DNA of 21,705 nt from JBCBGF01 sp039820585 (GTDB lineage Bacteria; Pseudomonadota; Alphaproteobacteria; Rhodobacterales; Rhodobacteraceae). A model generated the notes under the pieces. That model did no database searches and had not been told where the DNA came from. It saw nothing but the letters and a program-made list of their open reading frames with translations. Both the position numbers and the translations under genes were made by a program. Every line of letters starts with the position of its first letter. The stretch's first letter is position 1. The stretch is from NCBI GenBank assembly GCA_039820585.1, contig JBCBPV010000061.1, positions 1 to 21,705 of the forward strand, in the 5' to 3' direction. Below, piece after piece: positions 7,275 through 15,312 of the stretch.

Positions 7275-8669
7275 TTAGCCCACGCCTTGTGCGAACTTGT
7301 CAAGGATGCGCACCCAGGACCGTGTGCCATGCACATAGCTCGACAGATCGTATTTCTCGTTCGGGCTGTGCACGCGATTGTCGAAACGGGCAAAGCCCAC
7401 CAACAGCGCATCCATCCCCAGCCTGTCGCGGAACTCAGCCAGGATCGGGATGGAACCGCCGGTCCCCGCCACCGCCGCCTTGCCCCATTCATCGCGCAAC
7501 CCGTCCAGCGCCCGGCGCAGCATCGGGCTGTCGGTGGGCATCATCACCGGGGCCGCCGCACCAAGGCGTTGGAACGTCACGCTGCAATCGGCGGGCAACA
7601 GCGCCTCGACATGGGCGCGGAACGCCGCACGCACGGCTTCGGGATCTTGATCAGTGACCAAGCGGAAGCTGACCTTCGCATGCGCCTCGCCCACCACGAT
7701 GGACTTGAAGCCCTCCCCTGAATATCCGCCCCAGACGCCATGCACCTCAAAGGTCGGGCGCGCCCAGACCTGTTGCAGCACCGAGCGGTCGGCCTCGCCC
7801 GCCGGGATCGACAGGCCCACGCCGCCCAGGAACGCGGCATCGTCAAAGGGCAGGCTGGCCCATATGTCAGCGATTTCCTGAGGCAACTCTTGCACATCGT
7901 CGTAGAACCCGTCGATGGCCACCTTGCCGTCGGGTGCGCGCAGGCTGGCCAGAACATCGGCCATGACTTGCAACGCATTGCGTGCGGCCCCCCCGAAGAT
8001 GCCCGCATGCAGATCGCGGTCAGCGGTGCGGATCGTGAACTCCTCACTCGCGAGTCCCCGCATCATCGTGGTGATCGCAGGCGTGTCGTGGTCCCACATA
8101 TCGGTGTCGCAGACGAGCACGGTGTCTGCCTTCAACTCATCCTGCGTGGCCTTGAGGAACGGGCCGAGCGAGGGGCTCGCGATTTCTTCCTCGCCTTCCA
8201 GCAGCACCGTCACCCGACAGGGCAGGGCGCCGGTCGCCGCCTTCCAGGCGCGGCAGGCCTCGATGAAGGTCATCAATGCGCCCTTGTCGTCCGATGCGCC
8301 GCGGCCCGTGATCCAGGTCTCGCCATCGGGCTGAAGGATTAACTCGGGGGTGAAGGGGTCGGCGTCCCACAGGTCCAGCGGGTCTTCGGGCTGCACGTCG
8401 TAGTGGCCGTAGAACAGGACATGGGGCGCACCCTCTGGCGCGCTGTGGTCATGGCCGACAACCATCGGGTGACGGTCGGTTGGGCGCACCGATGCGTCAA
8501 AGCCCATCGATGCCAGATCCGCCGCAAGCCAGTCCGCCGCGCGGCGCACATCGCCCTCCCGCGCGGGGTCGGCGGAGACGGATGGGATGCGGATCAGCTC
8601 ACACAACCGCGCGAGGCCAGCGTCTATACCTGCGTCCGCAGCGGCCAGTGCTTTGTCCAGATCTCTCAT
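7275..8669 (-). CDS. M20-family metallopeptidase (dipeptidase-like)
   Basis: Predicted two-zinc exopeptidase of the carnosinase/ArgE/DapE superfamily, closest in style to M20 dipeptidases. Ligand motifs are LFYGHYDVQP (85-94, His89 with catalytic Asp91), TGRGASDDKG (121-130, bridging Asp), LLEGEEE (156-162, catalytic Glu pair), CDTD (187-190), and HSPNEKY near the C-terminus for the last His. There is a central lid domain with GGYSGEGFK. At 464 residues it is the usual length. The ATG at 8669 overlaps the stop of the upstream amidohydrolase gene as ATGA, with GAGGGG seven bases before it, which fixes the start and implies translational coupling. It is the last gene of the six-gene importer operon. 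The substrate may be a dipeptide, N-acyl amino acid or beta-peptide. I do not see enough to choose. Confidence 0.92.
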   Translation of the reverse strand: MRDLDKALAAADAGIDAGLARLCELIRIPSVSADPAREGDVRRAADWLAADLASMGFDASVRPTDRHPMVVGHDHSAPEGAPHVLFYGHYDVQPEDPLDLWDADPFTPELILQPDGETWITGRGASDDKGALMTFIEACRAWKAATGALPCRVTVLLEGEEEIASPSLGPFLKATQDELKADTVLVCDTDMWDHDTPAITTMMRGLASEEFTIRTADRDLHAGIFGGAARNALQVMADVLASLRAPDGKVAIDGFYDDVQELPQEIADIWASLPFDDAAFLGGVGLSIPAGEADRSVLQQVWARPTFEVHGVWGGYSGEGFKSIVVGEAHAKVSFRLVTDQDPEAVRAAFRAHVEALLPADCSVTFQRLGAAAPVMMPTDSPMLRRALDGLRDEWGKAAVAGTGGSIPILAEFRDRLGMDALLVGFARFDNRVHSPNEKYDLSSYVHGTRSWVRILDKFAQGVG

Positions 8670-10000
8670 CCCTCAGCCCCTCGTGTTCGGTCGATCTCTG
8701 CCATTTCGGCCCTGAACCGCGCCGCGATCTGGCCCGCATCGCGCAGCACCTTTTTGCGCTCCAGCGTCAGCACCTCGCGATCCCGCATCAGCCATTGGCC
8801 CGCCACCATCACGTCGCGCACATCTTCGGGCATCGTGGCGAAGACCAGCGTGGCGTAGATGTCGTAGATCGGCTGCATCCGGGGGGCCGCGGTCGAGATA
8901 CGGATGATATCCGCCGCTTTGCCGACTTCCAGCGTACCCACCTCGTCAGCCATGCCCAGCACCTTTGCGCCCTCGCGCGTGGCCATGGCGATGACGTCGG
9001 TTGCGGGCATGGGTTTGCGGCTTTGCCCGCGCAGCTTGGCGAACATCGACACCGGCCCGAATTGCGAAAACAAGTCCATTGTATTCCCACTCATCGGCCC
9101 ATCGGTCGCGATGCCCACCGGCACACCCGCCGCCCGCAGCGCCTCCACCGGGGCGATCCCGCGCCCGGCCTTGGCGTTCGAACGGGCGTTGTGGGCTACA
9201 TGCACCCCGGCCTCGGCCAGTCGCGCGATCTCGGCTTCGTCCAGGTACAGGCAATGGGCGGCGATCAGACCAGGGATCAGCAGACCTGCACGATCCACCA
9301 CCTCGACCGGGTGACAGGCATGGGTCTTCTCGGCCCAGGCCATTTCGGTCGCCATCTCGGCGAGGTGTATTTGAACTGGCACATCAGGGTGATCGGCGGC
9401 CCAATCGGCCACGCGCGCCAGCACCGGGATGTCGGTGGAGTAGGGCGCATGCGGTGCGATCGAGGCGCGCACGCGGGGGTGGCCCGCGAACGCATCCGCC
9501 AATTCTTCGACCAGCGCGAAGCCGTCGTCCATCGTGGCGTGATCCGGCGGATTGAAATCGGCGAGCGTCTGGCCCACCACGCCGCGCAGGCCCGCCGTGT
9601 CGAGCACGCGGCCCACCTCGGTCTCGTAATAGTACATGTCCGCGATTGTGGTGACGCCACCGGCAATGCTTTCCCACGCGCCAAGGGCGGTGCCGATCCG
9701 CACCATTTCGGGTGAGACGAACTTGCGCTCCATCGGCAGGACATAGCGAAACAAGCGGTCGTCCACGTCTTCGCCCAAGCCCCGGAACAAGGTCATGGGG
9801 ATGTGCGCATGCGGATTGACCATGCCGGGCATGACGATGTCGCCGCCCGCGTCGATCACTTCGGCGTCCGGCGCAGAAGGCGCGTCGCCCGCGCCAACCA
9901 AACTGATCCGCCCGCCTTCGATCCGCAGATACCCACCCTCGATCACCGGCATATCCGGCGTACAGGGCAAAAGCGTCGCATTATGGATCAGCGTGCTCAT
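8666..10000 (-). CDS. Amidohydrolase, MTA/SAH deaminase-like (chlorohydrolase superfamily)
   Basis: Predicted cytoplasmic deaminase or hydrolase of the family that includes 5-methylthioadenosine/S-adenosylhomocysteine deaminase, guanine deaminase-like SsnA and the triazine hydrolases. Metal and catalytic residues are visible: VNPHAHIPMTLFRG (61-74, His64/His66), APHAPYS (182-188), IHLAEM (211-216, His212 and Glu215), IAAHCLYLD (247-254, His249) and GIATDGPMSGNTMDL (297-310, Asp300); MTA deaminases often have GTDGAASNN here. The ATG at 10000 overlaps the ATPase stop as ATGA, which makes it a better start than the upstream in-frame codon at 10027. Its own stop overlaps the dipeptidase start. 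Length is 444 residues, normal for the family. Co-transcription with an importer suggests that it acts on the imported compound. Given the nearby nucleoside genes, a purine-like substrate is plausible but unproven. Confidence 0.88.
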   Translation of the reverse strand: MSTLIHNATLLPCTPDMPVIEGGYLRIEGGRISLVGAGDAPSAPDAEVIDAGGDIVMPGMVNPHAHIPMTLFRGLGEDVDDRLFRYVLPMERKFVSPEMVRIGTALGAWESIAGGVTTIADMYYYETEVGRVLDTAGLRGVVGQTLADFNPPDHATMDDGFALVEELADAFAGHPRVRASIAPHAPYSTDIPVLARVADWAADHPDVPVQIHLAEMATEMAWAEKTHACHPVEVVDRAGLLIPGLIAAHCLYLDEAEIARLAEAGVHVAHNARSNAKAGRGIAPVEALRAAGVPVGIATDGPMSGNTMDLFSQFGPVSMFAKLRGQSRKPMPATDVIAMATREGAKVLGMADEVGTLEVGKAADIIRISTAAPRMQPIYDIYATLVFATMPEDVRDVMVAGQWLMRDREVLTLERKKVLRDAGQIAARFRAEMAEIDRTRGAEG

Positions 10001-11064
10001 GCAGGCTCTGATGCCAGGATGCAGCATTGCTCGGCCACGGGCGCCAGCCAGGCGCGGTCGCCGGGGTTGAGCGGCTGGGTCAGCGGCCCGGATGCGGTGA
10101 GCAGGCCCACCGCCGTTTCGGCCTGATAGTGATAGGTGCGCCCAAGGTAGGTGCGCAAGCCCAGGGTGCAGGGCAGACCGGTTTCATCGGCCACGACGCG
10201 CAGGCCTTCGGGGCGGGTGGCCAGGACGAATGTATCTGGGATTGGGCCAAGCTCATCCTGGTTCAAGGTGACTGCCATCCCGCCTGCGCCGCGCGTCTCA
10301 ACCACTGCGCCTTGGCGATCGGTCACTGTCAGCGGGATCAGGTTTTCAAACCCCACGAACCGCGCGACAAAGGCGTTGGCCGGGCGTTGATATAGCACCT
10401 CGGGTGTGTCCAGTTGCCGGATGCGCCCGGCATCCATGATTGCCACCCGGTCAGAGATTGAGAACGCCTCTTCCTGGTCATGGGTCACGAAGACCGAGGT
10501 CGTTCCATTCGCGCGTTGCAGCTGCCGTATTTCCACACGCATGTCGACGCGCAGCTTGGCGTCGAGGTTCGACAGCGGTTCATCGAACATCAAAAGCGGC
10601 GGTTCGATCACCAGCGCACGGGCCAGCGCCACCCTCTGCCGCTGCCCCCCGGACAAGGCACCGGGCAGTCGGTCGCCCAGAGATTGCAGGCCCACCCGGT
10701 CCAGCATGGATTTGGCCGCGTTCAGGCGATCCGCGGCACCAAGTCCCCGTTGTTTCAGGCCAAAGGCCACGTTCTCAGTAACGCTGAGATGCGGGAACAA
10801 GGCGTAGTTCTGGAACACCAGCCCGATATTGCGTTTATGCGCGGGCAGAGCGGCCAGGTCCTTTGCGCCCAGCCGGATCGTCCCTGATGTGGGTTTCAGA
10901 AACCCCGCGATCAGGCGCAGCGTGGTGGTCTTCCCGCAGCCCGATGCCCCCAGAAGCGACACCAATTCGCCCGCGCCAACGTCCAGCGACAGGTCATCCA
11001 GCACCTTCGTCTTCCCGTAATGAGCGGTCAGGTTCGCAACGGTGAGGGGTGCGGCGTCGGTCAT
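9997..11064 (-). CDS. ABC importer ATPase, PotA-like (spermidine/putrescine class)
   Basis: Drives import by ATP hydrolysis at the inner membrane with the two permeases encoded just upstream. The 355-residue chain has Walker A GASGCGKT (39-46), the Q-loop VFQNYALFPH (Gln85), signature LSGGQRQ (137-143), Walker B LLMFDE (157-162), D-loop SNLD (165-168) and switch His195 in VTHDQEE. A C-terminal TOBE-type regulatory region includes RPEGLRV. This matches the PotA/FbpC/UgpC group. The start at 11064 lies four bases after the permease stop. The end overlaps the amidohydrolase start. The family is certain; the imported substrate is not, because PotA-like ATPases serve polyamine, iron, opine and phosphonate importers alike. 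Confidence 0.95.
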   Translation of the reverse strand: MTDAAPLTVANLTAHYGKTKVLDDLSLDVGAGELVSLLGASGCGKTTTLRLIAGFLKPTSGTIRLGAKDLAALPAHKRNIGLVFQNYALFPHLSVTENVAFGLKQRGLGAADRLNAAKSMLDRVGLQSLGDRLPGALSGGQRQRVALARALVIEPPLLMFDEPLSNLDAKLRVDMRVEIRQLQRANGTTSVFVTHDQEEAFSISDRVAIMDAGRIRQLDTPEVLYQRPANAFVARFVGFENLIPLTVTDRQGAVVETRGAGGMAVTLNQDELGPIPDTFVLATRPEGLRVVADETGLPCTLGLRTYLGRTYHYQAETAVGLLTASGPLTQPLNPGDRAWLAPVAEQCCILASEPA

Positions 11065-11068
11065 AGGA

Positions 11069-11857
11069 TCACTTTGCGAGGAAGGTCAGACCAAGCGTGC
11101 GCTCGACAATGATCATGACGCCCACGGTCAGGAACATCAGCAGGACCGAGACCGAGGCGATCACAGGATCGAAGAACTGTTCGACATGGGCAAGGATCTG
11201 GATCGGCAGCGTGGAAATGCCCGGACCGGTCAGGAACAGCGCAACCGAGACATCGTTGATCGAGGTGATGAAGGCCAGGATGAACGCGGCGATCACACCC
11301 GATTGCACGTTTGGCAGGACAATGGTGAAGAAGGTCTTGATCGGCGGGCTGCCGAGCGAGATCGCGGCCTCTTCCACGCTGAAATCAAACGAGGCGAGGC
11401 TCGCTGAGATGACTCGCACGCAATAGGGCAGCACGATGAGCGTATGCCCGATCAAAAGCGCGCTCAGGACCGGAACGCCAGCGCCCACCTGGATCGAGCG
11501 CAGGATCGAAAAGCCGAGCACAATCTCAGGTACCAGAACCGGCAAGACGAACAGCGTCGACAGCCAGCCTGGCAGGGTGATGCGATAGCGGTTCAGCGCA
11601 TAGGCCGCCGGAATGCCGATCAGAAGGGCGATGGTGGTCGAGGCAAAGGCGATCTGCAGCGAGGTCACCATGGTGCGGCGGAACGCCGACATCTCGAATA
11701 TCTTCTCAAACCAGCGCAGGGACAGGCCTTGTGGCGGGAAGGTCAGGAACGTGGTGTCCGACAGAGAGGCGCCGATCACGATGACCAAGGGGCCGAGAAG
11801 GAAGAAGTACACCAGGACCGTAAAGGCGATCAGAAGGGGGCTGATGCGGCGCGTCAT
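11069..11857 (-). CDS. ABC importer permease, PotC-like
   Basis: Inner-membrane permease, the second of two in this importer. The 262 residues form about six hydrophobic segments, starting with one at 7-30. The coupling loop is VEEAAISLGSPPIKTFFTIVLP (161-182), the classical EAA motif that contacts the ATPase. The N-terminal arrangement and length fit PotC/PotI-type subunits. It begins one base after the upstream permease stop (TGAGATG) and ends four bases before the ATPase start, so the three genes are surely co-transcribed. Substrate specificity lies mainly in the binding protein. Confidence 0.94.
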   Translation of the reverse strand: MTRRISPLLIAFTVLVYFFLLGPLVIVIGASLSDTTFLTFPPQGLSLRWFEKIFEMSAFRRTMVTSLQIAFASTTIALLIGIPAAYALNRYRITLPGWLSTLFVLPVLVPEIVLGFSILRSIQVGAGVPVLSALLIGHTLIVLPYCVRVISASLASFDFSVEEAAISLGSPPIKTFFTIVLPNVQSGVIAAFILAFITSINDVSVALFLTGPGISTLPIQILAHVEQFFDPVIASVSVLLMFLTVGVMIIVERTLGLTFLAK

Positions 11858-11858
11858 C

Positions 11859-12686
11859 TCAGGTGGCCATCGGATTCAGGCGTTTCGCGATATGCGTCAT
11901 CGCCCCCACCACCACGAGCGTCACCACCACCATGATCGCCGACACCGTTGCCGCGCCATCCCAGTCAAACGCCACCATCGCGCGCTGGTGCAGCAATGTG
12001 CCCATCATCATCTGCTGATCCCCACCCAAAAGCTGCGGCGTGGCGTAAGAGGTGAAGGATCCGGTGAAGACCAGCACTGCCCCCACGATCAGGCCGGGCA
12101 CGGCAAGCGGAAAGATGATCTGCCGAAAAATCGCCGCTTGCGTGGCGCCCAGCGAGGATGCGGCCTCGATCAGGTCATCGGGGATGTTTTCCAACACGCC
12201 CACCAGCGTCAGCACCATCAGCGGCACGAAAAGGTAGATCATCGCGATGATGACCGAGCCCTGGGTATAGAGCATCGAATAGGGCGCGCCTTCGAGGCCC
12301 AGCCAGACAAAGAACGAGTTGGCGATGCCGTTCCGCCCCAGCACGATCAGCCAGGCAAAGGACCGCACCACGACGCCCGTGAGCAGCGGGAAGACAGCCA
12401 GGATGATCAGGATCGACCGCCAACGCGGTGGTGCGCGGCTGACCACGTAGGCGGTGAAGAAGCCCACGATCACCGAAACAGCCGTTGTGATCAGGGCCAC
12501 TTCCAGCGTGCGCCATAGGACGCGCATCCGGAAACCGCTCTCAAAGAACGCCTGATACAGCGCCCAGGGCCCCTGGCCCGACTGGAACGTGGCCGCGATG
12601 GTCGCGGCGACGGGGCCGATCAGGCACAGGGCCACAAGCAGGGTCGCGGGACCCGAAAGTGTCCATCCGGTCAGGCGTTGTGCCAC
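11859..12686 (-). CDS. ABC importer permease, PotB-like
   Basis: Inner-membrane permease, the first of the pair. The 275 residues contain six or so membrane segments (for example 12-33, 62-83, 92-115, 144-165) and the EAA coupling loop LIEAASSLGATQAAIFRQIIFP (172-193). The likely start is GTG at 12686, reading V-A-Q-R-L-T-G; no ATG lies in frame nearby upstream and the ribosome site is weak. A 60-base gap holding a strong hairpin separates it from the binding-protein gene upstream. It is followed one base later by the second permease. The start codon is the least certain part of this call. Confidence 0.92.
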   Translation of the reverse strand: MAQRLTGWTLSGPATLLVALCLIGPVAATIAATFQSGQGPWALYQAFFESGFRMRVLWRTLEVALITTAVSVIVGFFTAYVVSRAPPRWRSILIILAVFPLLTGVVVRSFAWLIVLGRNGIANSFFVWLGLEGAPYSMLYTQGSVIIAMIYLFVPLMVLTLVGVLENIPDDLIEAASSLGATQAAIFRQIIFPLAVPGLIVGAVLVFTGSFTSYATPQLLGGDQQMMMGTLLHQRAMVAFDWDGAATVSAIMVVVTLVVVGAMTHIAKRLNPMAT

Positions 12687-12709
12687 AGTGTGCGTCCGTT
12701 CGGGAAAGC

Positions 12710-12733
12710 GGGCAGGGGCGCGTGCCCCCGCCC
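12710..12733 (-). promoter_or_regulatory. Intercistronic hairpin between binding-protein and permease genes
   Basis: On the minus strand GGGCGGGGGC and GCCCCTGCCC (12733-12724 and 12719-12710) form a 10-bp stem with one G-U pair and a four-base loop. It sits 13 bases after the binding-protein stop. Such stem-loops are known in other importer operons to protect the 5' transcript or cause partial termination, giving more binding protein than permease. That role here is inferred. Confidence 0.6.
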
Positions 12734-12746
12734 ATCCTTGGTAGGC

Positions 12747-13778
12747 TTAGCCGCCAAAGACCTCGTTCCACATCTCGATCCAGCCGGGCTTGGCTGCGTT
12801 CATGGCGGCATAGTCGATCCGCTTGAGACTGCCCACCTGCTCGGCGCCATAGGTCCAACCTGCCGCGGCTTCGGGCGACAGTTCGACGGCTTCTACGGCC
12901 GGGGCATCCACGCCGTTCTCGGCCAGAACGCGCTGAAGCTCGGGGTCCAGCACGAAGTTGATGAACTCATGCGCCAGTTCCACGTTCTCGGCTCCAGTGG
13001 GAATGTTGATCGTGTTCAGCGTGGCGATGTCGCCATCTTCCAGATCGGCCCAGACCACGGTGGGCACCGCGTCCTGAAGCCGCCCTAGGGCGAAGTCCTG
13101 CGCCAGGCTGACCGAGATCTCGCCCGTGGAGAACAGGTTAATCATCTCGGATCCGGTGTTGTAGTTCTTCAGAACGTTGGGTTTGATCGCCTCAATCTCG
13201 GCAAAGGCCGCATCGGCATCTTCAAACGCGCTGACGCCTGCCTTGTCACCGGCCAGCATGACCACCATCGGCCCTGCCGTGGTCGTGATCCCGGGCAGCG
13301 AGACCGAGCTGGCCAGGTCTTCGCGCCAGAGATCATTCCAAGACGTGATCGGCTCCGCGACCGCTTCGCTGTCATAGACGATGCCAACGCGGCCCAGCGT
13401 GTAGGCCGGCCCATACTCCCCCTGCGGGGCCTGCGCGAAGTCATAGAGTCCCTCGATATTCGGGATTTTCGAGCGGTCGATGGGCTGGAACAGGCCCAGC
13501 TCGATCCCCTGCTGCGAGAAGCTGTCGGGCAGGTAGATCAGGTCAACCCCCGCTCCACCGCGCACCTGGATCTTGCCAAGCCGGTCAGCACTGTTGCCGG
13601 TTTCAAAGACAATCTCGCAGCCGCATTGCTCCTGGAACGGCTCCACAATGAATTCATTCAGCTTGTCGCCGTTAAAGCCCCACCACGAAATCACCAGCGT
13701 CTCGGCACTGGCCACCGATGGCAGCGCGGTCAGCACGACCGCTGCCGTCGCCATAAGGTTGGATTTCTTGGATGTCAT
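12747..13778 (-). CDS. Periplasmic binding protein, PotD-like (COG0687 type)
   Basis: Captures substrate in the periplasm for the importer. The 343-residue product starts with a clear signal peptide, MTSKKSNLMATAAVV then LTALPSVASA, with cleavage expected before ETLV at residue 26. The mature N-terminus LVISWWGFNGDKLNEFIVEPF and the segments DLIYLPDSFSQQGIELGLFQPID and WNDLW follow the PotD family fold. A CGC cysteine pair (in EQCGCEIV) is uncommon. ATG 13778 is chosen over an upstream start because GGGGAGAG (13793-13786) lies seven bases before it and the signal peptide begins there. It is the first gene of a six-gene operon. Spermidine/putrescine is the textbook substrate of relatives, but the enzymes in this operon hint at something else. 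Confidence 0.92.
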   Translation of the reverse strand: MTSKKSNLMATAAVVLTALPSVASAETLVISWWGFNGDKLNEFIVEPFQEQCGCEIVFETGNSADRLGKIQVRGGAGVDLIYLPDSFSQQGIELGLFQPIDRSKIPNIEGLYDFAQAPQGEYGPAYTLGRVGIVYDSEAVAEPITSWNDLWREDLASSVSLPGITTTAGPMVVMLAGDKAGVSAFEDADAAFAEIEAIKPNVLKNYNTGSEMINLFSTGEISVSLAQDFALGRLQDAVPTVVWADLEDGDIATLNTINIPTGAENVELAHEFINFVLDPELQRVLAENGVDAPAVEAVELSPEAAAGWTYGAEQVGSLKRIDYAAMNAAKPGWIEMWNEVFGG

Positions 13779-13814
13779 GACAGATCTCTCCCCACAGAGT
13801 ATTGATGTTTGGGC

Positions 13815-13835
13815 CAAAGAGGAGATGCCTCTTTG
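13815..13835. promoter_or_regulatory. Perfect inverted repeat in the leader of the PotD-like operon
   Basis: CAAAGAGG (13815-13822) and CCTCTTTG (13828-13835) are perfect 8-base arms around AGATG. The element is 36 bases upstream of the binding-protein start, so it could be an operator or a hairpin in the mRNA leader. It abuts the TTGAGGCAA repeats. Confidence 0.45.
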
Positions 13836-13864
13836 CTTGCCTCAAGCTTAGTCATTTGCCTCAA
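13835..13864. promoter_or_regulatory. Two direct TTGCCTCAA repeats, candidate operator
   Basis: TTGCCTCAA occurs at 13837-13845 and 13856-13864, 19 bases apart start to start (about two helical turns) and on the same face. The first copy is the core of a 13-base palindrome, GCTTG-CCT-CAAGC (13835-13847). The position upstream of the PotD-like operon fits binding by a dimeric regulator. No clear -35/-10 pair could be assigned around it. Confidence 0.4.
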
Positions 13865-13919
13865 CTGCATGCAAGTCCAGCCCGGGACGCGCACGAACTT
13901 CGCTGCGTTCTTTGGGTTT

Positions 13920-13954
13920 GAGCGCCAAATGCACAGTTATTCAGCGCTCTGTGC
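13920..13954 (-). terminator. Interleaved inverted repeats after the YcaQ-like gene
   Basis: GAGCGC (13920-13925) pairs with GCGCTC (13944-13949), and GCACAG (13931-13936) pairs with CTGTGC (13949-13954). The two stems interleave and share one base, so they would form alternative hairpins or a pseudoknot. The element lies 25-59 bases after the YcaQ-like stop and may act as a terminator. There is no T tract. Confidence 0.3.
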
Positions 13955-13978
13955 TGTCAAAGAGGCGGGTGGTGTACT

Positions 13979-15184
13979 CTAATGATCGCCCGATCGCATC
14001 CAGCCATCGCAATAGGTCACCGCGTCGACCCCGGCGATGTGGCGGACGCGCTCAAGCCCGGCCTGTAATCCCGATCTGCGCGCCTTGCCCATGCGCACCC
14101 CGCGCTCAGGCCAGAATGCCCGAACGATCAGTGTGTTATCCGCCCGCTTGGCATCCACCCGACCGATCAACCGGTCGCCCTGCATAACGGGAAACACGTA
14201 GTAGCCGTAGCGACGTTTGGCTTCGGGCACGAAAATCTCGATCCGGTAGTGAAAGCCAAACAGCCGCTCGGCCCGTGCCCGGTCACGCAGCGCAGGGTCG
14301 AAGGGTGAGAGCAGGCGGACCCGGCCCGTGGCCTCTGGCAACGACGCCGCGTGATCTAGCGTTGCCTCCGTCGTGAAGCTGCGACGGATACATCCATCGG
14401 CCATCTCGATGCCTGCTTCGATGATGCGCCCTGATTGCAGGGCACGTATGCACCAATCCTTGGCCTCGCCCCTTGTCACAATCTCAAAAAAGGCCGCCAA
14501 CTCGCCGCTGGTGCCGAAGCCCAGGCGATCAAGTGCCTGCGACATCGCCCAATCCACGATTTCATCTTGGTCCAGCCGGCCCTGAAACTGCTGCGCCGGG
14601 ATCACCCGCTCGGCAAGGTCGTAGTACTTGCGGAACCCCCGGCGGTGGCAGACGGCAAGTTGGCCCGACCGCCACAGAAACTCCAGCGCGGTTTTCGATG
14701 GGTGCCAGTCCCACCACCCCGAAGACCCCCGTTGCTCACCCGCGCCCACGTCCAACGAACAGGCCGGGCCTTGGTCTGCGATGTGGCGGAGCACCTGTTC
14801 AGTCTCTCCCTCCCACCCATCGCGCCTGGCTTGCGCCCATCGCGACCGCATCCGCGCCGCGTCGCGTGCGAACTTCAGCCGCCACATCGGGTAGAACGCC
14901 ATGGGCACGATGGCGGCATCGTGGGTCCAGTGCTCAAACGCCGACCGACGGCGCGACACCAGATGCTCTAGCGCCTTTGGCCGGTACTGCCCGCGCCGGG
15001 ACCACAGGATCAGATCATGGGCGCGGGCAAGCGTGTTGACGCTATCAACCTGAACGAACCCCAGGCCATGCAGCACCCCCTCCAAGTCATCGGCCTTGCC
15101 AGGCCCCGCGATCTGGCGCAGCAGCAGATGCCGGTCCAGAAACACGCGGCGGGCACGTTGGTTGTCGAGGGAAGTGCGGGTCAT
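13979..15184 (-). CDS. YcaQ/AlkX-like DNA glycosylase (winged-helix, HTH_42 family)
   Basis: Predicted DNA repair enzyme of the YcaQ family, whose E. coli member unhooks interstrand crosslinks and removes alkylated bases. The 401-residue chain shows GFVQVDSVNTLARAHDLILWSR (42-63), containing the Q-x-D motif (45-47) that carries the catalytic residues in the family, then FEHWTHDAAIVP, WWDWHPSKTALEFLWRSGQLAV (winged-helix segment), LLSPFDPALRDRARAERLFGFHYRIEIFVPEAKRRYGYYVFP and the C-terminal VDAKRADNTL. Length is typical. ATG 15184 has a modest AAGG about nine bases upstream. It is divergent from the TauE-like exporter and not obviously linked to the importer operon downstream, from which a 200-base gap separates it. 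Confidence 0.9.
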   Translation of the reverse strand: MTRTSLDNQRARRVFLDRHLLLRQIAGPGKADDLEGVLHGLGFVQVDSVNTLARAHDLILWSRRGQYRPKALEHLVSRRRSAFEHWTHDAAIVPMAFYPMWRLKFARDAARMRSRWAQARRDGWEGETEQVLRHIADQGPACSLDVGAGEQRGSSGWWDWHPSKTALEFLWRSGQLAVCHRRGFRKYYDLAERVIPAQQFQGRLDQDEIVDWAMSQALDRLGFGTSGELAAFFEIVTRGEAKDWCIRALQSGRIIEAGIEMADGCIRRSFTTEATLDHAASLPEATGRVRLLSPFDPALRDRARAERLFGFHYRIEIFVPEAKRRYGYYVFPVMQGDRLIGRVDAKRADNTLIVRAFWPERGVRMGKARRSGLQAGLERVRHIAGVDAVTYCDGWMRSGDH

Positions 15185-15312
15185 GGCTTGCCCTTATTGG
15201 GCACGACACTGACGGTTTGCAAATACCCTTTACCGAGCGTGCACTATTTCCGCGCAATACCCTAAAAGCCCTGTGCCTTGACACCCGCCGTACCCGGGCG
15301 CAGGCAGCGGCC

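Noticed and set aside
8480..9715. 411-codon plus-strand open frame opposite the amidohydrolase
   Set aside because: His/Arg-rich with no motif and antisense to a well-supported enzyme; its start overlaps the dipeptidase gene too.
15222..15263. Direct repeat AATACCCT (15222-15229 and 15256-15263) in the YcaQ/TauE gap
   Set aside because: Only eight bases, 34 bp apart, with no symmetry. This could easily be chance in a short gap.
15278..15283. TTGACA before the TauE-like gene as a -35 box
   Set aside because: The region 16-19 bases downstream is GC-rich (CCCGGGCGCAGG) and offers no -10 box before the ATG.
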